Notes under the pieces: generated by a model
Told to the model about the DNA's origin: nothing
Databases searched by the model: none
What the model saw: the letters and a program-made list of their open reading frames with translations, nothing else
Assembly: GCF_026624755.1 (NCBI RefSeq)
Contig: NZ_JAPMXC010000001.1
Coordinates: 2,576,365 to 2,640,364, forward strand
Length of the DNA: 64,000 nucleotides
Source of the DNA: Robbsia betulipollinis
GTDB taxonomy: Bacteria; Pseudomonadota; Gammaproteobacteria; Burkholderiales; Burkholderiaceae
Direction: 5' to 3'
Translations under genes and position numbers: made by a program
Part shown: one piece after another, positions 1 through 9,507 of the stretch
Position numbering within the stretch: position 1 is the first letter of the stretch
How the letters are laid out: each line of letters opens with the position of its first letter

Positions 1-540
1 CGCGAGATAGGCGCTGATCATGCCGTTGTTGTCGTCGTAGCGCTTGATGACGGCCGTGGCTGGCGCGGTGGCGGTCAACTGGAGGTCCTCGAACGTGCTG
101 CGTGCCACGCCGATGGTCTGGCCCGCCAGATCGGCGGGGCCGGTGACCTTCAGGCTCGCGGCGCCATAGACGGCATTGTTGAAGGGCGAGTACGCCTGCG
201 AGAAAGCGATGACCTTTTCCCGCTCCGCGTTCTTGCCAAGGGTGGAGATCGCCAGGTCGACCTTGTGGGTCTGCAGATAGGCGATGCGGTTCGCACTCGT
301 GACCGGGACGAGGTCCAGCTTCACGCCGATGGATTTCGCGATCAGGGTCGCGACGTCGATGTCGAGCCCCTTGACGCTCATGTCCGTGTCGACCGACCCG
401 AAAGGCGGGAAATCCTGAGGGACGGCGATGCGGATCATCCCGCGACTCTGGATTTCGGACAGGGAATCGGCATGCGCCGCGGCGCTCGTCAGCGTGAGCC
501 CGGCGAGGACCGAGGACAAAAGGGCGGTGCGGTATTTCAT
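1..540 (-). CDS. ABC transporter substrate-binding protein, family 3 (3' end beyond window)
   Basis: This is the N-terminal 180 residues of a periplasmic solute-binding protein, translated from the ATG at 540 and still open at base 1. A Sec signal peptide is visible (MKYR start, Ala-rich cleavage region near residue 24, then DSLSEIQSRG). After it comes the family-3 pattern: an early IRIAVPQDFPPFG strand, then KGLDIDVATLIAKSIG, the classic signature region of amino-acid-binding proteins. Members of the family capture polar amino acids or opines and deliver them to an ABC permease. The substrate cannot be inferred here and the permease and ATPase genes are not in the window. The frame is intact throughout. 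Confidence 0.85.
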   Translation of the reverse strand, partial: MKYRTALLSSVLAGLTLTSAAAHADSLSEIQSRGMIRIAVPQDFPPFGSVDTDMSVKGLDIDVATLIAKSIGVKLDLVPVTSANRIAYLQTHKVDLAISTLGKNAEREKVIAFSQAYSPFNNAVYGAASLKVTGPADLAGQTIGVARSTFEDLQLTATAPATAVIKRYDDNNGMISAYLA

Positions 541-878
541 TGTGCGAGTGGCTCTGCGGTGGAGTGCCCCATTCTTGCAGATGCAAAATTCCCGCGCAAT
601 CCCGCCGGAACCCGAGACGCGACTTCTTCAGGCCCCGTGCATCGGTCTCGCGCCACCGCGCCTGTCGTGCGTCTCGGGCGCATGTCCGGATATCCATCCC
701 GAAAATCGGTAAAAAATGCCAAACGTTGAAATGCGGCGCGATTCCCCTTTTGATCGGCGTCTAGCGTTGTCGTTCGGGAACCTACAATTCGCTGGTGGTT
801 ACGACACACTGATTCATTCCTACCGGCACGCTCCCGCTCGCTGTTAGGACGTAGAATTTACCGGACACCGACCTCACC
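541..878. other. Intergenic region between divergent genes
   Basis: About 340 bases separate the binding-protein gene (leftward) from the secreted-protein gene (rightward). It should hold both promoters. I found no convincing -35/-10 pair, RNA gene or repeat. Short open frames on both strands here have no supporting start signals or recognisable protein features. Confidence 0.5.
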
Positions 879-1499
879 ATGACTCTTCGCCTTTCGCAGC
901 GCCTGCGCCTCGCCGTGGCTACCGCCGCCCTGTTGCCCTTGCTGCCCCTCGTTGGCCTGAGCCACCAGGCGGTGGCGGGCACGCAGGACACCGCCCTGAC
1001 GATGGTGCAGCGCTACGATTTCGGCCGGAATCTGCAGAGCATCGGTTTGAACGTCGCACGCGACAGCCGTGCCTATCCGGCGATCGTGCAGGCGCTGGGC
1101 GACCACGCGGGCGACACGCTGGTGCACGACAAGCTCGTGCAGTTCGCGCCGAAGTATCAGGAACAATGGGATGCGAATCTGGCCGCGGCCTACAGCGCCG
1201 TGTACACCGAGGAAGAGCTGCGTTCGTTCGCCGACCAGGGCGCGGCGTCGGACCGGATCGCCGATTTCAATGCGAAGCGGGGCGACGTGGGCAGCATCAT
1301 GCGCGACAAGTCGCAGGCCTTGCTGAACGCCTACGTGACGGATGCGCTGAACAGCGCGGCGCGGGCGGCTCGGGAAAGCGCGGCGGCGGGATCTGTGACG
1401 GCGGGCGCAACGAATGCGGCGGATGCCGCGAATGCGACGCCGCAGGCGCTCACGGTCGGCGCCGCACTAACGGCAGGTCAGGCGCTCGCCGTCCGGTAG
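879..1499 (+). CDS. Exported DUF2059-like protein
   Basis: A 206-residue protein with a clear Sec signal peptide: an Arg-rich n-region, a Leu/Ala-rich core and a likely cleavage after the AVA near residue 33. The middle part (FAPKYQEQWDANLAAAYS, then YTEEELRSFADQG) resembles the DUF2059 pattern, in which a short helical segment precedes a T-E-E-L motif. The C-terminus is Ala/Thr-rich and probably disordered. A periplasmic location is inferred from the signal peptide. Function is unknown. The ATG at 879 is the only start giving a complete signal peptide. Confidence 0.7.
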   Translation: MTLRLSQRLRLAVATAALLPLLPLVGLSHQAVAGTQDTALTMVQRYDFGRNLQSIGLNVARDSRAYPAIVQALGDHAGDTLVHDKLVQFAPKYQEQWDANLAAAYSAVYTEEELRSFADQGAASDRIADFNAKRGDVGSIMRDKSQALLNAYVTDALNSAARAARESAAAGSVTAGATNAADAANATPQALTVGAALTAGQALAVR

Positions 1500-1543
1500 G
1501 TCGCTGTCGGCGGAGCCGACGCGTCGGATTGGGTGCGAACCGA

Positions 1544-1897
1544 TCAGGGCAGCAGGTGGGCCGGAACGAGGCGGCGCAGATAACGTTCGCTGCGCTCCAG
1601 CGCGCTGTCCGGAATCGTCGAGGCGTTCTGATTTGCGGAAATCTCTTCCAGGATGCGCTTGAGCAGCGGCGCGAATTCCGGATCGGATTCGAAACGCATC
1701 ACCGTCGCCTGGCTGATCGGCGTCAGCGCCGACAGTTGTGCGGTATGCGTGTCGATCGCCTGGGTATGGGCGTTGATCGACGCATTATGAGCGGTAAAAC
1801 TGCTGATCAGTGTTTTCTGGACCTGCAGCAGGGCCGTGGTGAGCGTGGCCACTTCCTGTTTCAACTCGGTGATCGCGCGTTGCGTGTCGGTGTCCAT
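1544..1897 (-). CDS. Hypothetical coiled-coil protein
   Basis: A 117-residue protein I do not recognise. The first 60 residues show heptad-like spacing (ITELKQEVATLTTALLQVQKT) with an H-N-x-S-I-N-A-H-T-Q-A-I-D-T-H-T stretch, which suggests a coiled-coil oligomerisation segment. The second half is a short helical region ending RRLVPAHLLP. There is no signal peptide or membrane segment, so it is probably cytoplasmic. It stands alone between genes of unrelated function. Confidence 0.55.
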   Translation of the reverse strand: MDTDTQRAITELKQEVATLTTALLQVQKTLISSFTAHNASINAHTQAIDTHTAQLSALTPISQATVMRFESDPEFAPLLKRILEEISANQNASTIPDSALERSERYLRRLVPAHLLP

Positions 1898-2064
1898 GCC
1901 GGCTCCGTTCTGTCTGATGGCCTATTCGATGTGTCATTCTCACATGGAAGATCGGTTTCGAACGTGCGGGGGGCATCATAGGCGCGTGATTTCAGATGCG
2001 GGCGCGATGCGCTTCGGGCGGTCGGTCCCGTGCCGTCCGCACCTTGCAATGCGAACCCGCCGCG

Positions 2065-2349
2065 TTATCGGATCTCTATCTCGACGAACACGATCTCCCG
2101 GTCCGTCCGGTTGACGACATTGTGCTCCACGCCCTTCAGGCCCGCATAGCTCTGTCCGGCACGCAATGTCGACTCCCGGTCGCCGGTGCGGGTTTCGAGC
2201 AGCAGTTCGCCATCCGTTTGCGGGACGACGATGTAGTCGTGCGCGTGAATATGCCAGCCGGTCTCGCTGCCAGGGGCAAAACGCCATTCGGTGACGATGG
2301 CCCGGTCGTTCGATACCTGCTGGGTGGGGACGGCGGGAACACGGGACAT
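2065..2349 (-). CDS. Cupin-domain protein
   Basis: A 94-residue single-domain cupin. The first cupin motif is visible as GWHIHAHDYIVVP followed by GELLLE, and the second as KGVEHNVVNRTD, so the usual metal-binding His residues (two in WHIH, one in EHNV) are present. Small cupins of this size are often metal-dependent isomerases, dioxygenases or sensors; the substrate cannot be told here. The gene is monocistronic. No membrane or export signal is seen. Confidence 0.75.
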   Translation of the reverse strand: MSRVPAVPTQQVSNDRAIVTEWRFAPGSETGWHIHAHDYIVVPQTDGELLLETRTGDRESTLRAGQSYAGLKGVEHNVVNRTDREIVFVEIEIR

Positions 2350-2448
2350 AGGATTTCCTGACGGGAACGACGAAGGGACGCGGTCATTATCGCCGGATCA
2401 AAAGTCGGGGATCGATCGGGTTTTCCCTGCATCGCGGCGACGGGAAAG

Positions 2449-2484
2449 CGGTCCGGGAGTCGGTCCGGGAGTCGGTCTGGGAAG
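2449..2484. repeat. 12-bp tandem repeat, three copies
   Basis: Two exact copies of CGGTCCGGGAGT (2449-2460, 2461-2472) are followed by a third with mismatches (2473-2484). The array lies in non-coding DNA between the cupin gene and the tRNA-Ser promoter. Confidence 0.75.
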
Positions 2485-2598
2485 CGGGAGCGAAACCCGT
2501 CTTGACCGAGGCGAAACGCGCGGCGCGGCGGGAAGGTCGGGCCGCGGAATGTTTTTTATCGATCACACGGCGAAAAGTGCCTGTCACGCGCCGGATCT

Positions 2599-2607
2599 TG
2601 CTATAAT
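2599..2607 (+). promoter_or_regulatory. Extended -10 promoter of tRNA-Ser
   Basis: TGCTATAAT is a perfect extended -10 element (TG, one base, TATAAT) ending 11 bases before the first tRNA base. No good -35 hexamer is seen at 17 bp, which fits an extended -10 promoter. Confidence 0.6.
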
Positions 2608-2617
2608 GCGCGGCTTC

Positions 2618-2707
2618 GGAGAGATGGATGAGCGGTTTAAGTCGCACGCCTGGAAAGCGTGTTTAGGGTCAAACCTAACCGGGGTTCGAATCCCCGTCTC
2701 TCCGCCA
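2618..2707 (+). tRNA. tRNA-Ser(GGA)
   Basis: A 90-nt class II tRNA. The acceptor stem is GGAGAGA pairing with TCTCTCC, with an encoded GCCA 3' end. The anticodon loop is CTGGAAA with anticodon GGA at 2652-2654, decoding UCC/UCU. There is a long variable arm followed by a GGTTCGAAT T-loop. It has its own extended -10 promoter upstream and an intrinsic terminator 13 bases downstream. Confidence 0.97.
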
Positions 2708-2720
2708 GAATACGATGACG

Positions 2721-2745
2721 AAACGGCCCGCCTGGGCCGTTTTTC
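2721..2745 (+). terminator. Intrinsic terminator after tRNA-Ser
   Basis: AAACGGCCC, loop GCCT, GGGCCGTTT form a 9-bp perfect stem, with the T run continuing (TTTTT) directly after it. This ends the tRNA-Ser transcript. Confidence 0.9.
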
Positions 2746-2898
2746 AATTCTACCGGCAGAATGCCCGGACGGCGGCCGGCGGCCGGCGGTGTCGAGTCGG
2801 GCTTCACATTCTTCGCGAGTCGGGCTGTTCACGGATTCGTCGCGGCCGAAGATCGCACACCCGATGCGAACATCGTCACGAACCACTGGATACTCCCC

Positions 2899-3105
2899 AT
2901 GCGCTGCCTTCCCTGCCAGGCGCTCACCGGTCAGCCCGTCGCGACGCCGCCGCACGCGTCGCTCGTCGAGACCGGTCGACGCCCCTACAAGACCGCTGGC
3001 TGGATCGGCGGCGAGGAGGCGATCTATCGTTGCGGCGTCTGCCATGAAGAAATGGGGCGCGATACCGACGTCTTCGATCCGTTCAGCGTCTGGGTTAACC
3101 GCTGA
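2899..3105 (+). CDS. Small protein with paired CxxC (zinc-ribbon-like)
   Basis: A 68-residue protein if read from the ATG at 2899 (MRCLPC...). It has two Cys pairs, CLPC near residue 3 and CGVC about two thirds along (YRCGVCHEEMGRDTD), the arrangement of a small zinc ribbon or rubredoxin-like fold. The same frame is open further upstream but that part looks like non-coding sequence, so I prefer the internal start, though it lacks a strong ribosome-binding site. No neighbour suggests a role. Function unknown. Confidence 0.55.
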   Translation: MRCLPCQALTGQPVATPPHASLVETGRRPYKTAGWIGGEEAIYRCGVCHEEMGRDTDVFDPFSVWVNR

Positions 3106-3218
3106 AGACGTTCGCAAACACGAAACAGACGGGTAAAAGGACGGTTGTCCCGGGGATTGGCGAACGGCGCATCCTTTATCGTGGAGGCTTGAATCGCTTT
3201 CATGTTACCGAGATCGCC

Positions 3219-3473
3219 ATGGGCTTAATGGATGTCAATCGCAAGCGCAGTTTCCGGCCGGGCCGCGCTGCCGTCTCCGCTTCGGTCGCGCCGTCCGGCG
3301 CCGGCTTTTACCTCGCGCCGGTCGTGGAGGCCGCCGCGTCCACGCCCGTGACGCTCGATCCCGCCGCCGTCGCGCTGTCGAGATGGGTGGCCGAGGGTTT
3401 CGATACGCTCGACCACGACGATATCGCGCAATTCCTGGTGTTCGGCCACGCAGGGTTCGGTCGCGACGGCTGA
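3219..3473 (+). CDS. Hypothetical small protein
   Basis: About 84 residues from the ATG at 3219 (MGLMDVNRKR); a TTG at 3189 directly behind a GGAGG is an alternative start. It is Ala/Val-rich in the middle and ends with an acidic ALSRWVAEGFDTLDHDDIAQFLVFGHAGF stretch split by polar residues. There is no domain I recognise, no signal peptide and no membrane segment. The start choice and even the reality of the gene are uncertain. Confidence 0.4.
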   Translation: MGLMDVNRKRSFRPGRAAVSASVAPSGAGFYLAPVVEAAASTPVTLDPAAVALSRWVAEGFDTLDHDDIAQFLVFGHAGFGRDG

Positions 3474-3507
3474 CTGGCCCGCGCCACCTGCGCCGTGTGG
3501 CGCGCCC

Positions 3508-3867
3508 TCAGCCGGCGAGATCGCGTTCGGCCAGCAAGCGCGCGCATTCCTCGAGCAGATCCATCGCCACCGGCGACTGGTAGTTCGGGTCGAGGGACTG
3601 ACTCATTTCGTGCGAGGTATAGAGCCCCGCCTCGCGCGACAGCGTGGCGGCAAGCGTGTGCGCGAATTCGTTGCTCAATGTGGACAGTTCGCGAATCAAT
3701 TTCGCGTCCGCGACCAGCGCCTGACGGTACAGCCAGACGGTCGCGGTATTCGCCGCGGTCTTGTCGTCGGGCCATTGGCCGTGTTCGTAATACACGGCAA
3801 GACGCTCCGCGGTCAGGGCGAACAGCAGCGCCTTGCGGGCGTCCAGATTGAGATTGACGGAAGTCAT
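3508..3867 (-). CDS. Conserved hypothetical helical protein
   Basis: A 119-residue, predominantly helical and acidic protein (TSVNLNLDARKALLFALTAE at the start, LLEECARLLAERDLAG at the end). No motif ties it to a known enzyme. It lies 50 bases downstream of pdeM on the same strand and may be the last gene of that transcript, but nothing in the protein indicates a repair function. Confidence 0.55.
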   Translation of the reverse strand: MTSVNLNLDARKALLFALTAERLAVYYEHGQWPDDKTAANTATVWLYRQALVADAKLIRELSTLSNEFAHTLAATLSREAGLYTSHEMSQSLDPNYQSPVAMDLLEECARLLAERDLAG

Positions 3868-3917
3868 GGCGTAAGTGAGTGACGGACGTTGCGCGAAAGA
3901 CTACCACGCCTGTCTCA

Positions 3918-4688
3918 TTATTCGCGCGGCATGGGCGATCGCTGCCGCGCACGCGGATTCGACCGGCCGGTATGGCGTCGATCCACTGCGATGACGCGCT
4001 CGCCCGCGACCACATACACCTGGTCGTGCCGTACATCCGATGGATAGCCACCGGTGAAGTCGCCGAACGCGGGCAGCACGCCGAGCGCCGCGCCGAAACG
4101 AAAGCACGGCAGTCGCAGCGCGTCGCCCGCGCCCCGCAGATGAAACGTCGGGTGCTCGTGCCCGGCCAGCACATATTCTCCCGCGACCGTGCCCGGATGA
4201 TGGCACAGCGTCCAGCCGCCCAGCCGCCAGGGCTCGTCGACCTCTTCGATGCGCAATTGCGCGGCCGGCGAACCGGCATGCATATCGTGGTTGCCCCTGA
4301 CGAGAATCAATTCGAGCGTGGGATGGCGCGCGCGCCAGGCTGACAGCGCGGCGACGATCGACGCGGCTTGCGCCGGGCGCGCATGCAGCAGATCGCCGAG
4401 GAAAACGATGCGTTGCGGCGCATGCCGCGCGATGAGCTGGTCGATGCGCGCGAGGTTGTCGCCGGTGGTGCCGTCCGGCACGGCGATGCCCGCGGCACGG
4501 AAAGTGGCGGCCTTGCCGAAGTGAACGTCGGCGATCAGCAGACTGCGGGTGAGGGGCTCGAAGGCTGCCCGCTCCGGACAGAGCCAGAGCGGACGACCCG
4601 CGACCTCGATCGCCAGCGAAGTCACGAGGGATTCGGCGCCTGATTCGGCGCGCGCCGCGAGGGATGGGAGCGGGGACGGAAGGGACAT
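3918..4688 (-). CDS. pdeM: Ligase-associated DNA damage response endonuclease PdeM
   Basis: A 256-residue calcineurin-like metallophosphoesterase. The metal-site motifs are all present: IADVHFGK (Asp54, His56), GDLLH (Asp99) and GNHD (132-135), then a HHPG motif and a GHEHPTF motif further on. PdeM proteins are Mn-dependent phosphodiesterases always found next to an Lhr-type helicase, an ATP-dependent ligase and a beta-lactamase-fold exonuclease, exactly the order seen upstream here. It starts 26 bases after the helicase stop and is the last repair gene of the operon. The role in nucleic-acid repair is taken from the family and context. Confidence 0.9.
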   Translation of the reverse strand: MSLPSPLPSLAARAESGAESLVTSLAIEVAGRPLWLCPERAAFEPLTRSLLIADVHFGKAATFRAAGIAVPDGTTGDNLARIDQLIARHAPQRIVFLGDLLHARPAQAASIVAALSAWRARHPTLELILVRGNHDMHAGSPAAQLRIEEVDEPWRLGGWTLCHHPGTVAGEYVLAGHEHPTFHLRGAGDALRLPCFRFGAALGVLPAFGDFTGGYPSDVRHDQVYVVAGERVIAVDRRHTGRSNPRARQRSPMPRE

Positions 4689-4714
4689 GGCGATATCGCG
4701 ATAAGGGGTAGCGC

Positions 4715-7648
4715 TCAGAACGGACGCAGACGAGGACGACGCTGCCGGGCGCGGCGCGGCCGGCGGCCCGGCATCCGCCGCCCGGACTCGCCGGGAGCAT
4801 CGGCATCGGCACCGGCATCGGCATCGGCATCGGAACTGGCGTGGGCGTCGGGAGCGTCGTCCACGCCAGCCAACATGGCAGGTTGCGTGCCGGATGACTG
4901 CGCCCCGGCAGCGGGCCTGTCGTCGGGCACCGATGCGCCGCCCGGATCGGCCTGCGCGCGACGTGACGCGCGTCCCGCCCGCACGGGCGCGGCGGGGTCG
5001 CTCGGTTCCGGACCGGCGGCCCGCTCCAGGTCGGCGAGCATGCGCTGCACGCGGTCGGCGAGTTGTTCGGTGCTGATGCGTTCGCGCAGACGGCCCACCA
5101 TCAACGGAAAAGCGAAGGGCGTGGGCTTGGCCGGGGTTTCGATCGCGACGCTGCCGCGCGCGATGCGCTGCAGCGCGTCATGCAGGCGGCCGATGTCCAG
5201 TTCCTCCAGGAGAATCTCGTTGCGTGCCTGTTCGAGCAGCAGGTTGCCGGGGTCGTGTTTCGCGAACACCTGGTAAAAGAGGCCGGCCGAAGCCTGCAAC
5301 TGTCGCGCGCTCCGGCCTTCGCCGGGGTGGCTCTGAAAGATCAGGCCGGCGATCCGGGCGATTTCCCGAAAACGCCGCGATGCCAGTTCCGACGCATTGA
5401 GACTGGCGAGAACGTCCGCTTCGAGACCGGTTTCGGCGAGAAGGCCGTCCGCGATCAACGCGGGCCAGTCCACCGGTGTGGCGCTGAGCAGCTCGAACCC
5501 GTAGTCGTTCATCGAGATCGAGAAGGTACGCGGTGCGCGTTGCGCGGCGCGCCAGGCGAGCAGCGAGGCAAGCCCGAGATGCGCGGTGCGTCCGGCGAAC
5601 GGATAACAGAAGAAGTGCCAACCCTCGCGGGTATGCAGGGTTTCGATCAGCAGGACGCCGGGACGCGGCAGTTGCGACCAGTCGCGTTGCAGGGCGAGCA
5701 GGGGCGCGATCGCACGCATTTCGGGCGCGCCGGACGCGGCGGCGTCGCCGGCACCCACGGCGCCGAGCAGTTCGATGACCGAATTGGCGAGTTCGGACGA
5801 CAACGGCATCCGGCCGCCCTGCCATTGCGGCACCGTTCCGCGTCGCGCCGCGGCCCGCTTCACGTAGGCGGTCATCTCGCGCACCCGTACCAGTTCGACG
5901 GTGCGCCCGGCGAAAGTGAACGCGTCGCCGGGGCGCAGCCGCGAGACGAAGGCTTCGTCGACGGTGCCGATGCGCCCGCCGCTGACCCATTCGATGCGCA
6001 TCGCGGCGTCGGCGACGATGGTGCCGATGTTGGCGCGATGGCGGCGCGCCAGATCGGCGCGCGGTACGTGGTAGACGCCTGCGGCGTCGGGTGCGATGCG
6101 GTGGTAATCCGGGTAGGCGCCCAGCGAGCCGCCGCCATGCTCGACGAACGCCAGCGCCCACTGGAATCGTGCGGCGCTCAGCGTCCGGAACGACCAGGCG
6201 CGGCGCACCTCGGCGAGCAGCGCGTCGGCGGTGAAGCCGCCGCCCAGCGCCACCGTGACGAGGTGCTGGACGAGCACGTCGAGCGGTTCCTCGGGCGGCG
6301 CGCGCGATTCGATCCGCCCGAGCTCGACCGCGTGACGCGCGGCAGCGGCTTCGACCAGTTCGAGCGCATGCGTGGGCACGAGGGTGATGCGCGAGGCGCG
6401 TCCGGGCGAGTGGCCGGAGCGGCCGGCGCGCTGGAGCAGCCGGGCGATGCCCTTGGGCGAGCCCACCTGGAATACGCGATCGACCGGCGCGAAATCGACG
6501 CCCAGGTCCAGGCTCGACGTGCAGACGACGGCGCGCAGCTTGCCGGTCTTGAGGGCCGTCTCGACCCAGCCGCGCACGCTGCTGTCCAGCGAGCCATGGT
6601 GCAGGGCGATGACGCCGGCCCAGTCGGGGCGCTGGTCGAGCAGGGCCTGATACCAGATCTCCGCCTGCGCGCGCGTGTTCGTGAACACCAGCGCACTGTC
6701 GCTCCGGTCGATTTCCGCGGCTACCGCCGCCACCAGCCGGGTGCCGAGATGCCCGGCCCACGGAAAGCGTTCGATGGTGTCGGGGATCAGGGTGTCGATG
6801 AGGCGTTTTTTCGGCGTCAGGCCGCGTACCAGATGCGTCGGCGTGCGCACCGCCGCGAGCAGTGCGTCGCGCGCCAGGTCGAGGTCGCCCAGCGTCGCCG
6901 ACAGACCCCAGACCTGCAGGGCCGGCTGCCACTGCGCAAGACGCGCCAGCGCGAGCTGCACCTGCACGCCACGCTTGCTGCCGAGCAGTTCGTGCCATTC
7001 GTCGACCACGACCAGCCGCACGCCGGCCATCGTGTCGTGCGCCGCCGCGCGGGTGAGCAGCAGGGACAGGCTCTCCGGCGTGGTGACGAGCGCGGTCGGC
7101 AGGCGGCGGTCCTGCCGGGCACGCTCGGCGGCGGGCGTGTCGCCGGTGCGCAAGCCGACGCGCCAGCGCGAGCCGATGGCTTCCAGTGGCTCGTTCAGCG
7201 CGCGGGCGGTGTCGGCTGCCAGTGCGCGCATCGGCGTGATCCACAGGACGGTGAGCGGCGGCGCGGGCACGGCGCGTGGGCGGCGCCCGGCGGCCGGCAT
7301 GGCCCGGGCAGCGGCGGCGGACGCCGGCGGAGTGGCGGCCGGCGAATCGACGGGCGCCGCCGGAGCGGCCGGCGCATCCGGCGCGGTCAGCGCCTGGTCT
7401 CCGCCATATGCGAGAATGGCGCCAAGCCAGACGGCGAAGGTTTTGCCGGCGCCGGTGGTGGCATGCAACAGGCCGCTGTCGCCGGCAGCAAGCCGTTCCC
7501 AGACGTCGCGCTGAAACGGGAACGGCCGCCAGCCGCGCGTCCTGAACCAGGCGTTCAGGGGTTTTCCCGCGCCGCGGGCCGCGCGCTTTCCGGTACCGAT
7601 TTCTTCGATTCCCGCGATTCCCTCGACCTCCCGATCCCGTGCATTCAT
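4715..7648 (-). CDS. Ligase-associated Lhr-type DEXH helicase
   Basis: A 977-residue superfamily 2 helicase of the Lhr-Core type. The Walker A motif ATTGAGKT lies near residues 63-70, the motif II box is DEWH (216-219) and motif III is SAT (250-252). RecA2, winged-helix and Lhr C-terminal domains follow. The start is the ATG at 7648, four bases inside the ligase stop (ATGA overlap); the frame is open 140 codons further but that part is ligase gene read out of frame. Two insertions look odd: an Ala/Pro-rich stretch at residues 85-132, between motifs I and Ia, and a C-terminal tail of Asp-Ala repeats followed by many Arg. Family function is 3'-5' ssDNA translocation and RNA:DNA or DNA unwinding in repair. 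Confidence 0.93.
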   Translation of the reverse strand: MNARDREVEGIAGIEEIGTGKRAARGAGKPLNAWFRTRGWRPFPFQRDVWERLAAGDSGLLHATTGAGKTFAVWLGAILAYGGDQALTAPDAPAAPAAPVDSPAATPPASAAAARAMPAAGRRPRAVPAPPLTVLWITPMRALAADTARALNEPLEAIGSRWRVGLRTGDTPAAERARQDRRLPTALVTTPESLSLLLTRAAAHDTMAGVRLVVVDEWHELLGSKRGVQVQLALARLAQWQPALQVWGLSATLGDLDLARDALLAAVRTPTHLVRGLTPKKRLIDTLIPDTIERFPWAGHLGTRLVAAVAAEIDRSDSALVFTNTRAQAEIWYQALLDQRPDWAGVIALHHGSLDSSVRGWVETALKTGKLRAVVCTSSLDLGVDFAPVDRVFQVGSPKGIARLLQRAGRSGHSPGRASRITLVPTHALELVEAAAARHAVELGRIESRAPPEEPLDVLVQHLVTVALGGGFTADALLAEVRRAWSFRTLSAARFQWALAFVEHGGGSLGAYPDYHRIAPDAAGVYHVPRADLARRHRANIGTIVADAAMRIEWVSGGRIGTVDEAFVSRLRPGDAFTFAGRTVELVRVREMTAYVKRAAARRGTVPQWQGGRMPLSSELANSVIELLGAVGAGDAAASGAPEMRAIAPLLALQRDWSQLPRPGVLLIETLHTREGWHFFCYPFAGRTAHLGLASLLAWRAAQRAPRTFSISMNDYGFELLSATPVDWPALIADGLLAETGLEADVLASLNASELASRRFREIARIAGLIFQSHPGEGRSARQLQASAGLFYQVFAKHDPGNLLLEQARNEILLEELDIGRLHDALQRIARGSVAIETPAKPTPFAFPLMVGRLRERISTEQLADRVQRMLADLERAAGPEPSDPAAPVRAGRASRRAQADPGGASVPDDRPAAGAQSSGTQPAMLAGVDDAPDAHASSDADADAGADADAPGESGRRMPGRRPRRARQRRPRLRPF
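4798..4833. repeat. 6-bp tandem repeat in the helicase 3' end
   Basis: GCATCG hexamers repeat about six times with one variant unit. On the coding strand they give alternating Asp and Ala in the last 50 codons of the helicase. Because the unit is 6 bp, copy changes stay in frame. Confidence 0.8.
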
Positions 7649-9507
7649 GCCGCCGCGTCCAGCAACGCGGCGAGCGTGTCGAGGGTATCGGCCTCTTCCA
7701 GCGGTTTGTCGAGCCGCCAGCGCAACATCCGCGGGAACCGCACGGCGATACCGGATTTGTGACGCGGGCTGCGTGCGATGCCTTCGAAGGCGATCTCGAA
7801 CAACAGCGTGGGTTTGACGCTGCGCACCGGCCCGAACTTCTCGACCGTCGTCTTGCGCACGATCGCGTCGACTTGGCGGATCTCTTCGTCGGTCAGCCCG
7901 GAATAGGCCTTGGTGAACGGCACCAGCGTCCGTTCGGCGTCGGTCGACGGGCCGCTCCAGACCGCGAAGGTATAGTCCGTGTAGAGATTGGCGCGCCGGC
8001 CGTGGCCATGTTGCGCGTACAGCAGCACCGCGTCGACGGTATAGGGGTCGACCTTCCACTTCCACCATTCGCCGCCGGCGCGCGTGCGGCCCACGCCGTA
8101 GTGCGCGTCGCGCCGCTTGAGCATCAGGCCCTCGACGCCGCGCGCGCGGCTCTCCGCGCGCAGTCGCGCGAGCGCTTCCCAGGAGTCGGCCTCGACCAGC
8201 GGCGAGACCTGCAGCGCTGCCAGCGACGAGTCAGGCAGCGACGAAGCGGGCAGCGACGAGGCAGGCGGGGCCGTGGCGATCCGCGTCAGCGAAGGCGCCA
8301 GCAGCGCTTCGAGACGCTCGCGTCGCACCGACTGCGGCTGCTGCCGGAGATCCTCGCCGCGTTCTTCCAGCAGGTCGTAGGCCATGAAGCGCGCCGGCGA
8401 ATCGGCCAGGATCTTGCGGCCGACGGTTTTGCGGGTGATGCGGGTCTGAAGGCGCGCGAACGGCAGGGGCGCCGTCGCGCCGCTTTCCCAGGCGAGGATC
8501 TCGCCGTCGAGGACGATGCCGTCGGGCAGGGCGGCGGCGAACGCGATCACGTCCGGGAAACGGTCGGTGATCAGTTCCTCGCCGCGCGACCACAGCCAGG
8601 TGCCGCCGGCGCGGCGCACCAGTTGCGCACGGATGCCGTCCCACTTCCATTCTGCCTGCCAGCGCTCGCGCTCGCCGAGGATCTCGGGCGACTCCTGCAG
8701 CGCGTGCGCGAGGAAGAACGGATAGGGCAGGCCGACATCGTCGTCGTGCGCGACGTCGCGGCCGTCGCCCGTCAGGGGAAGCGCGGGGTCGTGCGCCGAA
8801 TCGTTCCGTGGAGGGTCCACCGCCTGGCCCGGCAATGCCGCCGTGTCGGCCGCGACTTCGATCGTTGCCGTAGCGTCGGCAGCGGCAGCGGCAGCGGCAG
8901 CGGCGTCGGCGGCCGGATCGCCCGCCACCAGCCGCAGGAAGCGCTCGGCGGTGGGCATGCGGCGCGTGTCGGTCCAGCCGACCATGCGGTGGGCGACGCG
9001 TTTGTGGTCGATGCCGGCCACTTCGGCGAGTGCGCGCACCACCAGCTGCCGCGATACGCCCACCCGGAACCCGCCGCCGATCAGCTTGCTCAGCAGGAAG
9101 CGGCCGGACCAGTCGAGCTCGTCCCAATATCCGGCGAGATGCTCGGCGAGCACTTCGGGCGCGGCGCCGCGCAAGGGCAGCAGACGCGCCTCCATCCAGA
9201 CCGCGAGACCGATATCGGTCGCGGTGCGGGGCGGGGGCAGGATGTGGGCGATGGTTTCGGCAAGGTCGCCCACGGCCTGGTACGCCTCGTCGAACAGCCA
9301 TTCGGGCAGGCCCGCGATCGCCTGCGCGAGTTCGCGCATCGCGCGCGTCGGCACGACCCGGCGCGGCTTGCCGCCGGCCAGGAAGTAGGCGGCCCAGGCC
9401 GCGTCGACGGGCGGCGCGTCGCGAAAGTAAGCGGTCAGCGCGTCGAGCTTGTCGCGCGTCGACGTCGTGGCGTCCAGGGTCGTGTAGAGCTGCGCGAACG
9501 CTTTCAT
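7645..9507 (-). CDS. ATP-dependent DNA ligase (repair-cluster type)
   Basis: A 620-residue ATP-dependent DNA ligase: an N-terminal DNA-binding domain (residues 1-195), a nucleotidyltransferase domain and an OB domain. The adenylation motif KWDG places the catalytic Lys at residue 288; the later motifs VLDGE and EGLMLKR are present, as is the C-terminal WKWK-type motif. Two low-complexity insertions are unusual: an Ala run plus acidic linker at about 199-256, and ASSLP repeats just before EGLMLKR. It starts at the ATG at 9507 within the exonuclease stop (ATGA overlap) and ends inside the helicase start, so translation is likely coupled across three genes. Confidence 0.93.
   Translation of the reverse strand: MKAFAQLYTTLDATTSTRDKLDALTAYFRDAPPVDAAWAAYFLAGGKPRRVVPTRAMRELAQAIAGLPEWLFDEAYQAVGDLAETIAHILPPPRTATDIGLAVWMEARLLPLRGAAPEVLAEHLAGYWDELDWSGRFLLSKLIGGGFRVGVSRQLVVRALAEVAGIDHKRVAHRMVGWTDTRRMPTAERFLRLVAGDPAADAAAAAAAAADATATIEVAADTAALPGQAVDPPRNDSAHDPALPLTGDGRDVAHDDDVGLPYPFFLAHALQESPEILGERERWQAEWKWDGIRAQLVRRAGGTWLWSRGEELITDRFPDVIAFAAALPDGIVLDGEILAWESGATAPLPFARLQTRITRKTVGRKILADSPARFMAYDLLEERGEDLRQQPQSVRRERLEALLAPSLTRIATAPPASSLPASSLPDSSLAALQVSPLVEADSWEALARLRAESRARGVEGLMLKRRDAHYGVGRTRAGGEWWKWKVDPYTVDAVLLYAQHGHGRRANLYTDYTFAVWSGPSTDAERTLVPFTKAYSGLTDEEIRQVDAIVRKTTVEKFGPVRSVKPTLLFEIAFEGIARSPRHKSGIAVRFPRMLRWRLDKPLEEADTLDTLAALLDAAA
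8221..8265. repeat. 15-bp imperfect tandem repeat in the ligase gene
   Basis: Three units built on GGCAGCGACGA-G-C-A encode repeated Ser-Ser-Leu-Pro in the ligase. The unit is a multiple of three, so copy changes preserve the frame. Confidence 0.75.
8878..8910. repeat. GGCAGC hexamer repeat encoding poly-Ala in the ligase
   Basis: Four to five GGCAGC units read as a run of nine Ala residues in the linker between the ligase DNA-binding and adenylation domains. Confidence 0.8.

Noticed and set aside
7649..8068. 140-codon N-terminal extension of the helicase frame
   Set aside because: It is out-of-frame reading of the ligase gene; the ATGA overlap at 7645-7648 gives the natural start.
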